Source of the DNA: Pseudomonas sp. HOU2
GTDB taxonomy: Bacteria > Pseudomonadota > Gammaproteobacteria > Pseudomonadales > Pseudomonadaceae
Assembly: GCF_040729435.1 (NCBI RefSeq)
Contig: NZ_CP160398.1
Span: 1,364,001 to 1,428,000, forward strand
Length of the DNA: 64,000 nt
Direction: 5' to 3'
Shown here piece after piece: positions 8,799 to 17,351 of this stretch (positions are counted from its first letter, which is position 1; every line of letters starts with the position of its first letter). The position numbers and the translations under genes were made by a program. The notes beneath the pieces were generated by a model that was not told the origin of the DNA, searched no databases, and saw only the letters and a program-made list of their open reading frames with translations.

Positions 8799-11744
8799 AT
8801 GCCCAGCCCACTGCGCCCGGATCAACGCCGGTTCCCGTTGCACGTGCACATCAGCGTCATGTTCACCTTTCTGCTGTTGCTGACAGGCGTGGTGCTGGGG
8901 CTGTTCAATTATCGGCAGACCACCCGGATCATCCTGTCGAGCAGTGAAAACCTGTTCAATCGCATCGAACAGGACGTGCGCCTGGACCTGCATTCAACCT
9001 ACGAACCGATCCGTCATCTGCTGAGCCTGCTGGCCGACAATCAGGCCGCCGGGGCCTCGAACCTGCAGCAGCGTCTGGCGTTGCTCAAGCCGTTCAGTCA
9101 GTCACTCAAGGACAACACCGATCTCGCTTCGCTGTATCTGGGCTACGGCAACGGCGACTTCTTCATGGTCCGGCCGTTGCGCACCAGCGCTCTGAAAACC
9201 CTGCTCAAGGCGCCGCCGACGGCGGCCTATCAGGTCTGGAGCATCGAGCACGATGCCGGCGGCGCTGCGTCGTCGCAGTCGCTATTCTTCGACCAGGCGC
9301 TGACGCCCGTCGGGCGCCAGGACAATCCTGACGACCGCTACGATCCGCGCACTCGCAACTGGTACACCAACGCCCTGCAGCAGGGTGATCAGATCACTAC
9401 CGAGCCCTATGTGTTCTTCTCCACGCACAACGTGGGCACTACTTTGGCCCGACGCAGCAGCGCAACCAGCGTGATCGGTGCCGACCTGACGCTGGAAGCA
9501 CTCTCGGCCACCTTGCTCAAACACGTGGTCACCCCCTCCACCGAAATCGTGTTGTTCGATGCCGATGGCAACGCCGTGGCCTACCCGGACAGCCGCCGGC
9601 TGATTGTCGACGACAGCAGCGCACGCCTGGCCAAGGCCGCCGACCTGAGCCCGACTCTGCACGCGTTACTGTCCACCACGCATCAGGGCAAACGGCTGAA
9701 CGTCGATGGCCGCCACTGGATCGTCGCCCGCAGCCATTTGCAGGAGGGTGGGCCGAGAGGTCTGCAAATGGCCCTGGTGGTGCCAGAGGACGAGTTGCTG
9801 GCCGACGCCTACCGCATGCGCTGGCAGGGTGCACTGATCACCCTGGCGACCTTGCTGCTGTGCCTGCCACTGGGTTGGCTGACCTCACGGATTCTGGTCA
9901 AGCCGCTGCATGCGCTGGTCAAGGAAGCCGACGCGATCCGCAGCTTCGATTTCAACTTTCCGGTCACCCGCCGCTCGCCGGTGCTGGAGGTCGACCAGTT
10001 GAGCCTGTCGATGGCCCGCATGAAGGACACGCTCGCCAGTTTCTTCCGCATCACCGACAGTCTGTGCGCCGAAACCCGCTTCGCCCCGCTGCTGCAACGG
10101 GTGCTGTTCGAGACCGTTCAGATTGCCCAGGCGCAGGCTGGGTTGATCTACCTGCGCGAAAGCGATGGCAACCGGATGGCGCCTTACGGACTGATCATTG
10201 ATGGCGCCTCGCACGAGCCGGGCGAGTTCGCTGTACTGGGCCGGGATCTCTTGGCCGATCAAGGGCCGGCGTGGTTCCAGCAACTGATCAACGCTGACAA
10301 CGTGGTCAGCAGCCTTGGCTTCGAACAGGCCGGGGACTTGCAGAAAGTCTTGCTGGCAATGGCGTCGCCGCGCATCCACCTGATTGGAATCCGCCTGCGC
10401 AACCGCCACAACGAAACCATCGGCCTGCTGCTTTTGCTGATCAACGACAGCGGCAGCGCTCAGGATCTGGAGAAACTGCGTCCGGACCGCATCGCCTTCC
10501 TGCAAGCAGTCTCTGGCGCGGCGGCGGTGAGTATCGAAAGTCAGCGCCTGCAGGCGAAGCAGAAGCAGTTGCTCGACGCGTTCATTCAGTTGCTGGCCGG
10601 CGCCATCGACGCCAAGAGCCCCTACACCGGCGGCCACTGCCAGCGCGTGCCGGAGCTGACCTTGATGCTCGCGCAGGCCGCTGCCGCCAGTCAGGCGCCG
10701 GCGTTCCAGAGCTATCAGCCCAGCGAAGACGAATGGGAAGCCCTGCACATCGCGGCCTGGCTGCACGATTGCGGCAAAGTCACGACGCCGGAGTATGTCG
10801 TCGACAAGGCGACCAAACTGGAAACCCTCAACGATCGCATCCACGAAATCCGCACCCGTTTCGAAGTGCTCAAGCGCGATGCCTGGATCAGTTACTGGCA
10901 GGCGCTGGCGCTGGGCGGCAACGAGGTGCAACTGAGCGAACTGCGTGACGCCACGCTGACGCAACTGGACGATGACTTTGCCTTCGTTGCCCGCTGCAAT
11001 CTGGGTGGTGAAGCCATGGCACCCGCTGATCTGCAGCGCCTTGAGCGCATCGCCGAGCGCCGCTGGACGCGCACTCTCGATGATCGTCTGGGCGTGTCAT
11101 GGGAGGAACACCGCCGTCAGGCGCAAACGCCGGCGCCGAATCTGCCGGTCAGCGAGCCACTGCTGGCGGACAAGCCAGAACATCTGATCCAGCGTGCCGA
11201 CAGCGAGCTGATTCCGGAAGACAATCCGTGGGGGTTCAAACTGGATGTGCCGCGCTATAAATACAATCGCGGCGAGCTGTATAACCTGAGCATTACCCGA
11301 GGCACGCTGACTCGCGAGGAGCGCTACATCATCAATCACCACATGGTGCAGACGATCCTGATGCTCAGCCACCTGCCCTTCCCCGGGCACCTGGACAGCG
11401 TCGCGGAAATCGCCGGCGGTCATCACGAAAAAATGGACGGCAGCGGTTATCCCAAACGCCTGAAGCGCGAGGACATGAGCCTGCCGGCGAGGATGATGGC
11501 GATTGCCGATATCTTCGAGGCGCTGACAGCGGCGGATCGACCGTACAAGAAGGCCAAATCCTTGAGCGAAGCCTTGGGGATCATGGCCACCATGTCCCGC
11601 GAGGCGCACATCGACCCCGAGCTGTTTGCACTGTTCATCAACGACGAAGTGTACATGCAGTACGCCGCACGGTTTCTCGATCCGCGCCAGATCGATGCGG
11701 TGGATCCGGCCAGCCTGTTGCGCAAGGCTGGCCTGAGCGCCTGA
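8799..11744 (+). CDS. Membrane HD-GYP phosphodiesterase with Cache, HAMP and GAF domains
   Basis: 981 residues from the ATG at 8799, preceded by GGAG; a TTG-initiated extension is less likely. Order: transmembrane helix (about 17-39), a large periplasmic Cache-like sensor (about 45-340, with PDDRYDPRTRNWY), a second helix (about 345-368), HAMP, a GAF-like domain (about 430-590) and an HD-GYP domain. The HD pair (LHDCGK, residue 656) and the HHEKMDGSGYP signature (GYP from 883) are both intact, so c-di-GMP hydrolysis is expected. About 160 extra residues separate these motifs compared with a standard HD-GYP. The gene starts 48 bases after the BvgS-like kinase and is probably co-transcribed. 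Confidence 0.9.
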   Translation: MPSPLRPDQRRFPLHVHISVMFTFLLLLTGVVLGLFNYRQTTRIILSSSENLFNRIEQDVRLDLHSTYEPIRHLLSLLADNQAAGASNLQQRLALLKPFSQSLKDNTDLASLYLGYGNGDFFMVRPLRTSALKTLLKAPPTAAYQVWSIEHDAGGAASSQSLFFDQALTPVGRQDNPDDRYDPRTRNWYTNALQQGDQITTEPYVFFSTHNVGTTLARRSSATSVIGADLTLEALSATLLKHVVTPSTEIVLFDADGNAVAYPDSRRLIVDDSSARLAKAADLSPTLHALLSTTHQGKRLNVDGRHWIVARSHLQEGGPRGLQMALVVPEDELLADAYRMRWQGALITLATLLLCLPLGWLTSRILVKPLHALVKEADAIRSFDFNFPVTRRSPVLEVDQLSLSMARMKDTLASFFRITDSLCAETRFAPLLQRVLFETVQIAQAQAGLIYLRESDGNRMAPYGLIIDGASHEPGEFAVLGRDLLADQGPAWFQQLINADNVVSSLGFEQAGDLQKVLLAMASPRIHLIGIRLRNRHNETIGLLLLLINDSGSAQDLEKLRPDRIAFLQAVSGAAAVSIESQRLQAKQKQLLDAFIQLLAGAIDAKSPYTGGHCQRVPELTLMLAQAAAASQAPAFQSYQPSEDEWEALHIAAWLHDCGKVTTPEYVVDKATKLETLNDRIHEIRTRFEVLKRDAWISYWQALALGGNEVQLSELRDATLTQLDDDFAFVARCNLGGEAMAPADLQRLERIAERRWTRTLDDRLGVSWEEHRRQAQTPAPNLPVSEPLLADKPEHLIQRADSELIPEDNPWGFKLDVPRYKYNRGELYNLSITRGTLTREERYIINHHMVQTILMLSHLPFPGHLDSVAEIAGGHHEKMDGSGYPKRLKREDMSLPARMMAIADIFEALTAADRPYKKAKSLSEALGIMATMSREAHIDPELFALFINDEVYMQYAARFLDPRQIDAVDPASLLRKAGLSA

Positions 11745-12227
11745 TCAGCAGTCGGTCAGACGCAGGAAGATCGCCGCCAGTTGCTCGATACCGGCCTGAT
11801 CGTCGGTACCGAAACGCGCCGGTTTCGGGCTGTCGAGATCGAGTACGCCGATCAACCGACCGTCCTTGACCAATGGCACTACCAGCTCGCTGTTGGAGGC
11901 GCTGTCGCAAGCGATATGACCGGGGAACGCATGCACGTCTTCAACGCGCTGGGTCTGCCGACTGGCCGCTGCCGCGCCACACACACCGCGACCGAACGGA
12001 ATGCGCACACAGGCGATCTGCCCCTGAAACGGGCCAAGCACCAGCTCCTCGTTGCGATTGAGGTAGAAACCGGCCCAGTTCAAATCGTCGAGCTGGTTGA
12101 ACAGGAACGCCGAAAACTGCGCGGCATTGGCGATGAAGTCGCGCTCGTCCGCCAGCAGCGATTCCAGTTGTGCGGCCAACATGCCATAGCCTTCGAGGCC
12201 CTGGCCGCTTTGTTGCAAATCAATCAT
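11745..12227 (-). CDS. msrC: Free methionine-(R)-sulfoxide reductase (GAF-type, fRMsr)
   Basis: 160 residues from the ATG at 12227. The protein is a single GAF domain with three cysteines at 73, 83 and 107 (IACVRIPFGRGVCG and HIACDSASNSEL). They have the same spacing as the redox cysteines 84, 94 and 118 of E. coli fRMsr (YebR), and the conserved acidic residues near the C-terminus (LDLDSP) are present. The enzyme reduces free methionine-R-sulfoxide in the cytoplasm using thioredoxin. Its start overlaps the stop of the DUF815 gene by four bases (ATGA), indicating a coupled two-gene operon. Its stop abuts the HD-GYP stop from the other strand (TGATCA). Confidence 0.88.
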   Translation of the reverse strand: MIDLQQSGQGLEGYGMLAAQLESLLADERDFIANAAQFSAFLFNQLDDLNWAGFYLNRNEELVLGPFQGQIACVRIPFGRGVCGAAAASRQTQRVEDVHAFPGHIACDSASNSELVVPLVKDGRLIGVLDLDSPKPARFGTDDQAGIEQLAAIFLRLTDC

Positions 12228-13114
12228 GCCTTGTGCTCCAGCAATTTCAGTCCCACCCAGTAACGGGCGAATTGGTACGCGCAACGTCCGTTGCGATTGC
12301 CGCGCCCGGTGGCCCAGCGCACGGCGAGGATGTCCAGTGCTTCGTCGCGCTGCCAGCTCAAGCCGGCCTTGGCCGCCAACTGGCCGATCCAGTGTTCGAC
12401 GACGTTGAGGAAATGTTCCTGGGTAAACGGATAAAACGACAGCCACAGACCGAAACGGTCCGACAAGGCGATCTTGTCTTCCACCGCCTCACTCGGATGC
12501 AGTTCGCCGTCGACGCGCTTCCAGTTTTCGTTGTCGCTTACCTTTTCCGGCACCAAGTGACGGCGGTTGGAAGTGGCGTACAGCAGAACGTTTTCCGGAG
12601 CCTGTTCGAGCGAGCCGTCGAGCACGCTTTTCAGCACGCGGTAATCGCCTTCGCCGGACTCGAACGACAGGTCATCGCAGAACAGCACGAAGCGCTGCGG
12701 CAGTTTGGCGATCTGCTCGACCACGCGCGGCAGGTCGGCCAGATGGTCGCGCTCGATTTCGATCAAACGCAGGCCGGCCTTGGCGTGTTCGGCCAGCAAC
12801 GCCCGCACCAGCGAGGATTTTCCGGTGCCGCGCGAGCCCCAGAGCAGCGCATGGTTGGCCGGCATGCCGTCGAGAAACTGTTGAGTGTTGCGGCCCAGTT
12901 GTTCCAACTGACGGTCGACACCGATCAAGTCGGACAGGCGCATGTCGAGGCTGACTTCCAGCGGCAACAAATAGCCACTGCGCCCGTCACGCTGCCAGCG
13001 CGCGGCCAGGCAGGTTTCCCAGTCGATCAGCGGACGCGGTGCCGGCAGCAAGGGTTCGATCCGCGCGAGAACCGACTCGGCACGTTCAAGAAAAGCATTC
13101 AATCGGGAATCCAC
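12224..13114 (-). CDS. DUF815-family AAA ATPase
   Basis: 296 residues from a GTG at 13114 with GAGGAG 5 bases upstream; a TTG at 13165 would add 17 residues but lacks a ribosome site. The Walker A motif GSRGTGKSS lies near residue 92, Walker B-like LFCDDLSFE near 143, and TSNRRHLVPE follows, as in DUF815 ATPases. The AAA core occupies most of the protein. The cellular role of this family is not established. It is translationally coupled to the downstream methionine sulfoxide reductase gene by an ATGA overlap. Confidence 0.85.
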   Translation of the reverse strand: MDSRLNAFLERAESVLARIEPLLPAPRPLIDWETCLAARWQRDGRSGYLLPLEVSLDMRLSDLIGVDRQLEQLGRNTQQFLDGMPANHALLWGSRGTGKSSLVRALLAEHAKAGLRLIEIERDHLADLPRVVEQIAKLPQRFVLFCDDLSFESGEGDYRVLKSVLDGSLEQAPENVLLYATSNRRHLVPEKVSDNENWKRVDGELHPSEAVEDKIALSDRFGLWLSFYPFTQEHFLNVVEHWIGQLAAKAGLSWQRDEALDILAVRWATGRGNRNGRCAYQFARYWVGLKLLEHKA

Positions 13115-13265
13115 GTCTTCTCCTCGGGCACGTTCAAAGTGATGATGGTGCTTCAGCGACGACAATCAGATCAACAAACCCCGCTCAGGCCTTGTTACAA
13201 GGCGATTCGGGAACCTCGGTATCCATACATGATCGACTATGCTTGAGCAGCGAAGGGAAACGGAA

Positions 13266-15602
13266 GTGGTTCAACACCCCATGGATATCAAATTCACCCA
13301 CCGGCTGTCTTACAAGCAAGCCAGATTCACTGTGCTGGTCGGGTTCATTCTGGGCACGCTGCTCAGCCTGCTGCAGATCGGCATCGATTATGCCAGCGAA
13401 GACGCCTCCATCAACCGTGAAATCCTGTCTTTGCTGGAAATCAGCCACAATCCGGCGTCGCGTATCGCCTACAACATCGACGCGGAACTGGCGCAGGAAC
13501 TGACCCTGGGCCTGTTGCGTTCGCCGGCGATCATCTCGGCGCAATTGACCGACAACAACGGCAATGTCCTGGCCAACGTCAAACGCCCGGAGCTGCAAAG
13601 CGGTTATCGGGTGATCAGCGACTTCCTGTTCGGCGCCAAGCGCCAGTTCGAAGACCGCCTGTACCTCGATCACCTGCCCGAAGAATCGCTGGGCACGCTG
13701 AGTCTTGAAGTCGACACCTACGCGTTCGGCAGCCGCTTCCTGCGCCGCGCCGAAGTCACCCTGCTCAACGGCTTTGCCCGCAGCCTGATTCTCACCGGGA
13801 TCCTGCTGGCGCTGTTCTACGTGATGCTGACCAAGCCACTGGTGCGCCTGATCCGGGAACTTAGCGCGCGTGACGCACGCAGTGCGGAACCGACGACCCT
13901 GGAATGTCCGGCCGGCCACGCCAATGACGAGATCGGCGTACTGGTCAAAGTCGCCAACCAGCAGTTCGACAACATCGCCACGGAAATCCAGCAACGCCGC
14001 AACGCGGAAAACCGCCTGACCGACTACCTCGGGCAACTGGAACACATCGTCTCGGCCCGCACCGCCGAGCTCAAGGCCATCAATACCCGGCTCAGCCAAT
14101 CCAACGAGGAACTGGAGGTGGCCCGCAGCACCGCACTGGACATGGCCGAAGCGCGCTCGGCATTCCTCGCCAACATGAGCCACGAGATTCGCACCCCGCT
14201 CAATGGCCTGCTGGGAATGATCGCCCTGTCCCTCGACGGACCGCTGAACGCCGAGCAACAGCAACAGCTGTCGATTGCCCATGACTCGGGCAAGGTGCTG
14301 GTGGAGCTGCTCAACGATATTCTCGACCTGTCCAAATTCGATGCGGGGCAACTGGAGCTGGAACACATTCCGTTCGACCTCGGCTCGCTGATCGAGGACA
14401 CCGCCAACCTGCTGTCGCAGAACGCCGCGCCCAGCGTCGAACTGACCTGCCTGATCGATCCACACTTTCCGGCGCTGGTGCTGGGGGATCCGACCCGGGT
14501 ACGGCAGATTGTCAGCAACCTGTTGTCCAATGCCCTGAAGTTCACCCGCTTCGGCCGGGTCGATGTGCGTTTGTCAGCGCATAACGACGGGGTGCGCATC
14601 GAGGTCTGTGACACCGGCATCGGCATCGCCCAGGAAGCCCAGGTGAAAATCTTCCAGCCGTTCACCCAGGCCGGTGCCGGCATCACGCGGCAGTACGGCG
14701 GCACCGGCCTCGGCCTGGCACTGACCTACAACCTGTGCGAGGCCATGCAAGGCCGGCTGACCATCAGTTCCGAGGCCGGTTTCGGCAGCCAGTTCTGTGC
14801 CGATCTGCCATTGCCGTGTCACACCCGGGCGGTCATGCCCCCGCCGCTGCACGGCAAGGTACTGGCGATCACCGCTGCCAGCAGCGGCTTGGCGGAACTG
14901 CTGAAGACATTGTTGCCGGTGTGGGGCGTGACTTATGAACAGCGCACGATGGACGACCCGTTGCTGGGCCTGTCACCCGATCTGCTGATCACCGATTGCC
15001 CGGAATGCCTGTTCAGTCTGCGCCCGACCCTCAGCGCGCCAATTCTCGTTGTCACCGCTTATGGCAGTTTCATGCCCAGCGAAGAGGCCGCCGCGCTGGC
15101 GCCATTGCAGCAACAGGCCCGACCACTGGCGCGCAACGCGCTGTATCAGATCCTGCGGCGCATCCTGCTGGCGGACGTCACCATGATCAACGATACGCAG
15201 CTCGAGAGCCTGCCGGTTCGGCGGCGCGCAAAGGTGCTGCTGGTGGAAGACAACCCGGTCAACCAACTGGTGGCCAAAGGCATGCTCGGCAAGCTCGGTT
15301 GCGATGTGGTGGTCGCTGCCCACGGCGCCGAAGCGCTGGATCAACTGGAGCACGATGAATTCGATCTGGTACTTATGGATTGCAACATGCCGGTGATGGA
15401 CGGCTACGAAGCGAGCCGGCAGATTCGCCAGAGCGGGCGCTGGCCGCACCTGCCGATCGTCGCGCTGACTGCCAACGCCATGTCCGAAGAACGCGAGCGC
15501 TGCCGTGCGGCCGGCATGAGCGATTACCTGGCCAAGCCGTTCCGCCGCGAAGAGCTGGCGGCCCTGCTCGACCAGTGGATTCCGGCTACGTCAGCGCTTT
15601 GA
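13266..15602 (+). CDS. sagS: SagS-like hybrid sensor histidine kinase without HPt
   Basis: About 778 residues from a GTG at 13266 preceded by AAGGGA; ATG starts at 13239 (no ribosome site) and 13281 are possible. Transmembrane helices flank a periplasmic domain (about 20-40 and 175-198). Then come HAMP, HisKA with His306 in MSHEIRTPLN, HATPase (DTGIGI, GTGLGLAL), a degenerate receiver-like region (about 540-640) and a receiver with Asp705 in MDCNMPVMDG. No HPt domain follows, so the signal must pass to a separate HPt protein; SagS of P. aeruginosa uses HptB. The name rests on architecture, length and conserved order with the MarR-Gpx-MsrB genes (PA2824-PA2827 from memory). The 3' end overlaps the convergent MarR gene by 17 bases. 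Confidence 0.78.
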   Translation: MVQHPMDIKFTHRLSYKQARFTVLVGFILGTLLSLLQIGIDYASEDASINREILSLLEISHNPASRIAYNIDAELAQELTLGLLRSPAIISAQLTDNNGNVLANVKRPELQSGYRVISDFLFGAKRQFEDRLYLDHLPEESLGTLSLEVDTYAFGSRFLRRAEVTLLNGFARSLILTGILLALFYVMLTKPLVRLIRELSARDARSAEPTTLECPAGHANDEIGVLVKVANQQFDNIATEIQQRRNAENRLTDYLGQLEHIVSARTAELKAINTRLSQSNEELEVARSTALDMAEARSAFLANMSHEIRTPLNGLLGMIALSLDGPLNAEQQQQLSIAHDSGKVLVELLNDILDLSKFDAGQLELEHIPFDLGSLIEDTANLLSQNAAPSVELTCLIDPHFPALVLGDPTRVRQIVSNLLSNALKFTRFGRVDVRLSAHNDGVRIEVCDTGIGIAQEAQVKIFQPFTQAGAGITRQYGGTGLGLALTYNLCEAMQGRLTISSEAGFGSQFCADLPLPCHTRAVMPPPLHGKVLAITAASSGLAELLKTLLPVWGVTYEQRTMDDPLLGLSPDLLITDCPECLFSLRPTLSAPILVVTAYGSFMPSEEAAALAPLQQQARPLARNALYQILRRILLADVTMINDTQLESLPVRRRAKVLLVEDNPVNQLVAKGMLGKLGCDVVVAAHGAEALDQLEHDEFDLVLMDCNMPVMDGYEASRQIRQSGRWPHLPIVALTANAMSEERERCRAAGMSDYLAKPFRREELAALLDQWIPATSAL

Positions 15603-16047
15603 TCTGCCCCAGCAGCTGATCGAGGCCGTTACGCAAATCGTTGAGCCGATCAAGGTCCACCCCGCTGTCGCACAACAACCGCGCCTTGAGCGGCCCGACC
15701 TGCTCGCGCAACGCCTGGCCTTGCGCGGTCAGGCTCAGGTGCACTTCACGCTCGTCGCGCGCCGAGCGCTGTCGCTGCACCCACTGCAATTGTTCAAGGC
15801 GCTTGAGCAACGGCGTCAGGGTGCCGGAGTCCAGCGCCAGACGCTCGCCCAAGGCCTTGACCGTCGGTTGCGCCGGCGCACTGTCCTGCCATTCCCACAG
15901 CACCAGCATCGCCAGGTACTGCGGATAGGTCAGGCCGAGCTGATCGAGCATCGGCTTGTAAGCACGAATCACCGCCCGGGACGCGGCATACAACTTGAAG
16001 CACAACTGACTGTCGAGCTTCAGCGAATCGTCGGGCAGGCTGTTCAT
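15586..16047 (-). CDS. ospR: OspR-like MarR-family thiol redox regulator
   Basis: 153 residues. It has MarR winged-helix features: YPQYLAMLVLWE, LDSGTLTPLLKRLE as recognition region, and RDERE in the wing. Cys16 (SQLCFKLY) sits in the position of the peroxide-sensing Cys of OhrR/OspR and Cys126 is placed like the resolving Cys of two-cysteine members. OspR of P. aeruginosa controls its own operon and the adjacent glutathione peroxidase. Here the start overlaps the gpx stop (ATGA), so gpx and ospR form one unit, with a perfect palindrome in their promoter. The alternative call, a second OhrR, is less likely because a separate ohrR-ohr pair is present at 31.4-32.6 kb. Confidence 0.82.
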   Translation of the reverse strand: MNSLPDDSLKLDSQLCFKLYAASRAVIRAYKPMLDQLGLTYPQYLAMLVLWEWQDSAPAQPTVKALGERLALDSGTLTPLLKRLEQLQWVQRQRSARDEREVHLSLTAQGQALREQVGPLKARLLCDSGVDLDRLNDLRNGLDQLLGQIKALT

Positions 16048-16529
16048 TTGAGCAGGGCTTCGATCTCGCCGCTGATGTCCTGCGGCTTGGTGGTCGGGGC
16101 GAAACGCTTGACCAGTTGCCCATCCTTGCCGATCAGGAACTTGGTGAAGTTCCACTTGATGCCCTCGGAGCCGAGCAGACCCGGAGCGCGTTTTTTCAAC
16201 TGCACGAACAATGGATGCGCGTCAGAACCGTTGACGTCGATCTTCTTGAACAGCGGGAAACTCACGCCGTAGTTCAGCTCACAGAACTCGCTGATCGCGC
16301 CTTCGTTGCCCGGCTCCTGCTTGCCGAACTGATTGCATGGAAACCCCAGCACCACCAGGCCCTGATCCTTGTAGGTCTGCCACAACTCTTCCAGGCCTTT
16401 GTACTGCGGGGTGAAGCCGCACTTGCTGGCGGTGTTGACCACCAGAACCGCCTTGCCGGCGAAATCGGCCAGGGTCTTTTGCTCACCCTTGATGGTGATG
16501 ACAGGAATATTCAGCAGGTTGTCGCTCAT
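16044..16529 (-). CDS. Glutathione peroxidase family thiol peroxidase
   Basis: 161 residues from the ATG at 16529 (MSDNLLNIPV); the track-independent alternative 9 bases upstream is unnecessary. Cys37 in VNTASKCGFTPQY is the peroxidatic residue (Sec in animal enzymes); FPCNQFGKQEPG and WNFTKFLI supply the Gln and Trp of the catalytic triad. Bacterial Cys-type members reduce H2O2 and organic hydroperoxides, often using thioredoxin rather than glutathione. It is the first gene of the gpx-ospR operon and lies downstream of a perfect 24-bp palindrome. Confidence 0.92.
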   Translation of the reverse strand: MSDNLLNIPVITIKGEQKTLADFAGKAVLVVNTASKCGFTPQYKGLEELWQTYKDQGLVVLGFPCNQFGKQEPGNEGAISEFCELNYGVSFPLFKKIDVNGSDAHPLFVQLKKRAPGLLGSEGIKWNFTKFLIGKDGQLVKRFAPTTKPQDISGEIEALLK

Positions 16530-16573
16530 GATCCGCACTCTGAATTCTGGAAGAAGGCGTAAACATAGCGAGC

Positions 16574-16597
16574 AATTAAATTGCGTGCAATTTAATT
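16574..16597. promoter_or_regulatory. Perfect palindrome before gpx-ospR, candidate OspR operator
   Basis: The half-sites AATTAAATTGC (16574-16584) and GCAATTTAATT (16587-16597) are exact reverse complements around the dinucleotide GT. The site lies 44 bases upstream of the gpx start, where a repressor could block RNA polymerase. MarR-family dimers bind such AT-rich palindromes and OspR is known to regulate its own operon. The assignment to OspR is inference. Confidence 0.65.
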
Positions 16598-16609
16598 AAC
16601 TGCACATAA

Positions 16610-16702
16610 CCCTGTAGGAGCTGCCGAAGGTTCGGGCCGCGTTCGGACGATCTTTTGATCTTGAAAATCAAAAGATCGCAGCCTTCGGCAGCTCCTACAG
16701 GG
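16610..16702. repeat. REP-type palindromic pair, family A
   Basis: Two inverted copies of the element beginning TGTAGGAGCTGCCGAAGG, with the motif GATCTTTTGATC towards the centre. One arm is imperfect (TTCGGGCCGCGTTCGGAC in place of the usual CTGCGATC part). Located between gpx and msrB. The same family recurs at eight or more places in this window, always outside genes. Confidence 0.85.
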
Positions 16703-16732
16703 TGGATCAAGCGCACCGGTCGGGCGGGCAGT

Positions 16733-17128
16733 TCATTCGCGCGGCTCGAGATCCAGGCACACCGAGTTGATGCAATACCGCAGGCCGGTCGGTGGCGGAC
16801 CATCGGGGAACACGTGGCCCAGATGCGCGTCGCAGCGGGCGCATTTGACCTCGGTGCGGATCATGCCGTGGCTGGTATCGCGGATTTCGGTCATGGCGCT
16901 TTCGCCGATCGGCGCGTAGAAGCTCGGCCAGCCGCAGCCGGAATCGAATTTGGTCGTGGAGTCGAACAGCGGCTCATTGCAGCAGACGCAGTGATAAACG
17001 CCGTCAGTCTTGGTGGCGTTGTATTTACCGGAGAACGGCCGTTCGGTCGCACTGAGGCGACATACGTTGTACTGCTCCGGGTCGAGCATCGCACGCCATT
17101 CTTCCAGGGTTTTTTCCAACTTTTCCAT
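16733..17128 (-). CDS. msrB: Peptide methionine-(R)-S-oxide reductase
   Basis: 131 residues from the ATG at 17128 with GAGG 7 bases upstream; the GTG six bases earlier is too close to that site. Two zinc-binding CxxC pairs (Cys47/50 in HCVCC, Cys96/99 in CARC) and the catalytic Cys119 in GLRYCINSV are present, with GWPSF and HVFPDGP signatures. It reduces the R-epimer of methionine sulfoxide in proteins using thioredoxin. It is transcribed towards the gpx-ospR operon, fitting the oxidative-damage repair theme of this stretch. Confidence 0.95.
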   Translation of the reverse strand: MEKLEKTLEEWRAMLDPEQYNVCRLSATERPFSGKYNATKTDGVYHCVCCNEPLFDSTTKFDSGCGWPSFYAPIGESAMTEIRDTSHGMIRTEVKCARCDAHLGHVFPDGPPPTGLRYCINSVCLDLEPRE

Positions 17129-17351
17129 CGTCACACCTCAGCGGCTGAAAAAGCCCGATCTGTACCTTTTCCACGGATCGGGTGGCACGTATGATTGCGC
17201 CTCGTCACACGCCAGTCTGGCAGCCAGACCGGGCGCATTCAAACGGATTCTCGGCGCCACGGCGCAAGACTCCGCCTGTGCGAAGACGCAGGAATCCCAG
17301 TACGGTTGGCCATCCGCCGTCTGGATCGTTCATTTTCGGGATCACATCGCC

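Noticed and set aside
12170..13246. Long open frame on the plus strand (358 codons)
   Set aside because: It is antisense to the DUF815 ATPase and free methionine reductase genes, which have intact motifs.
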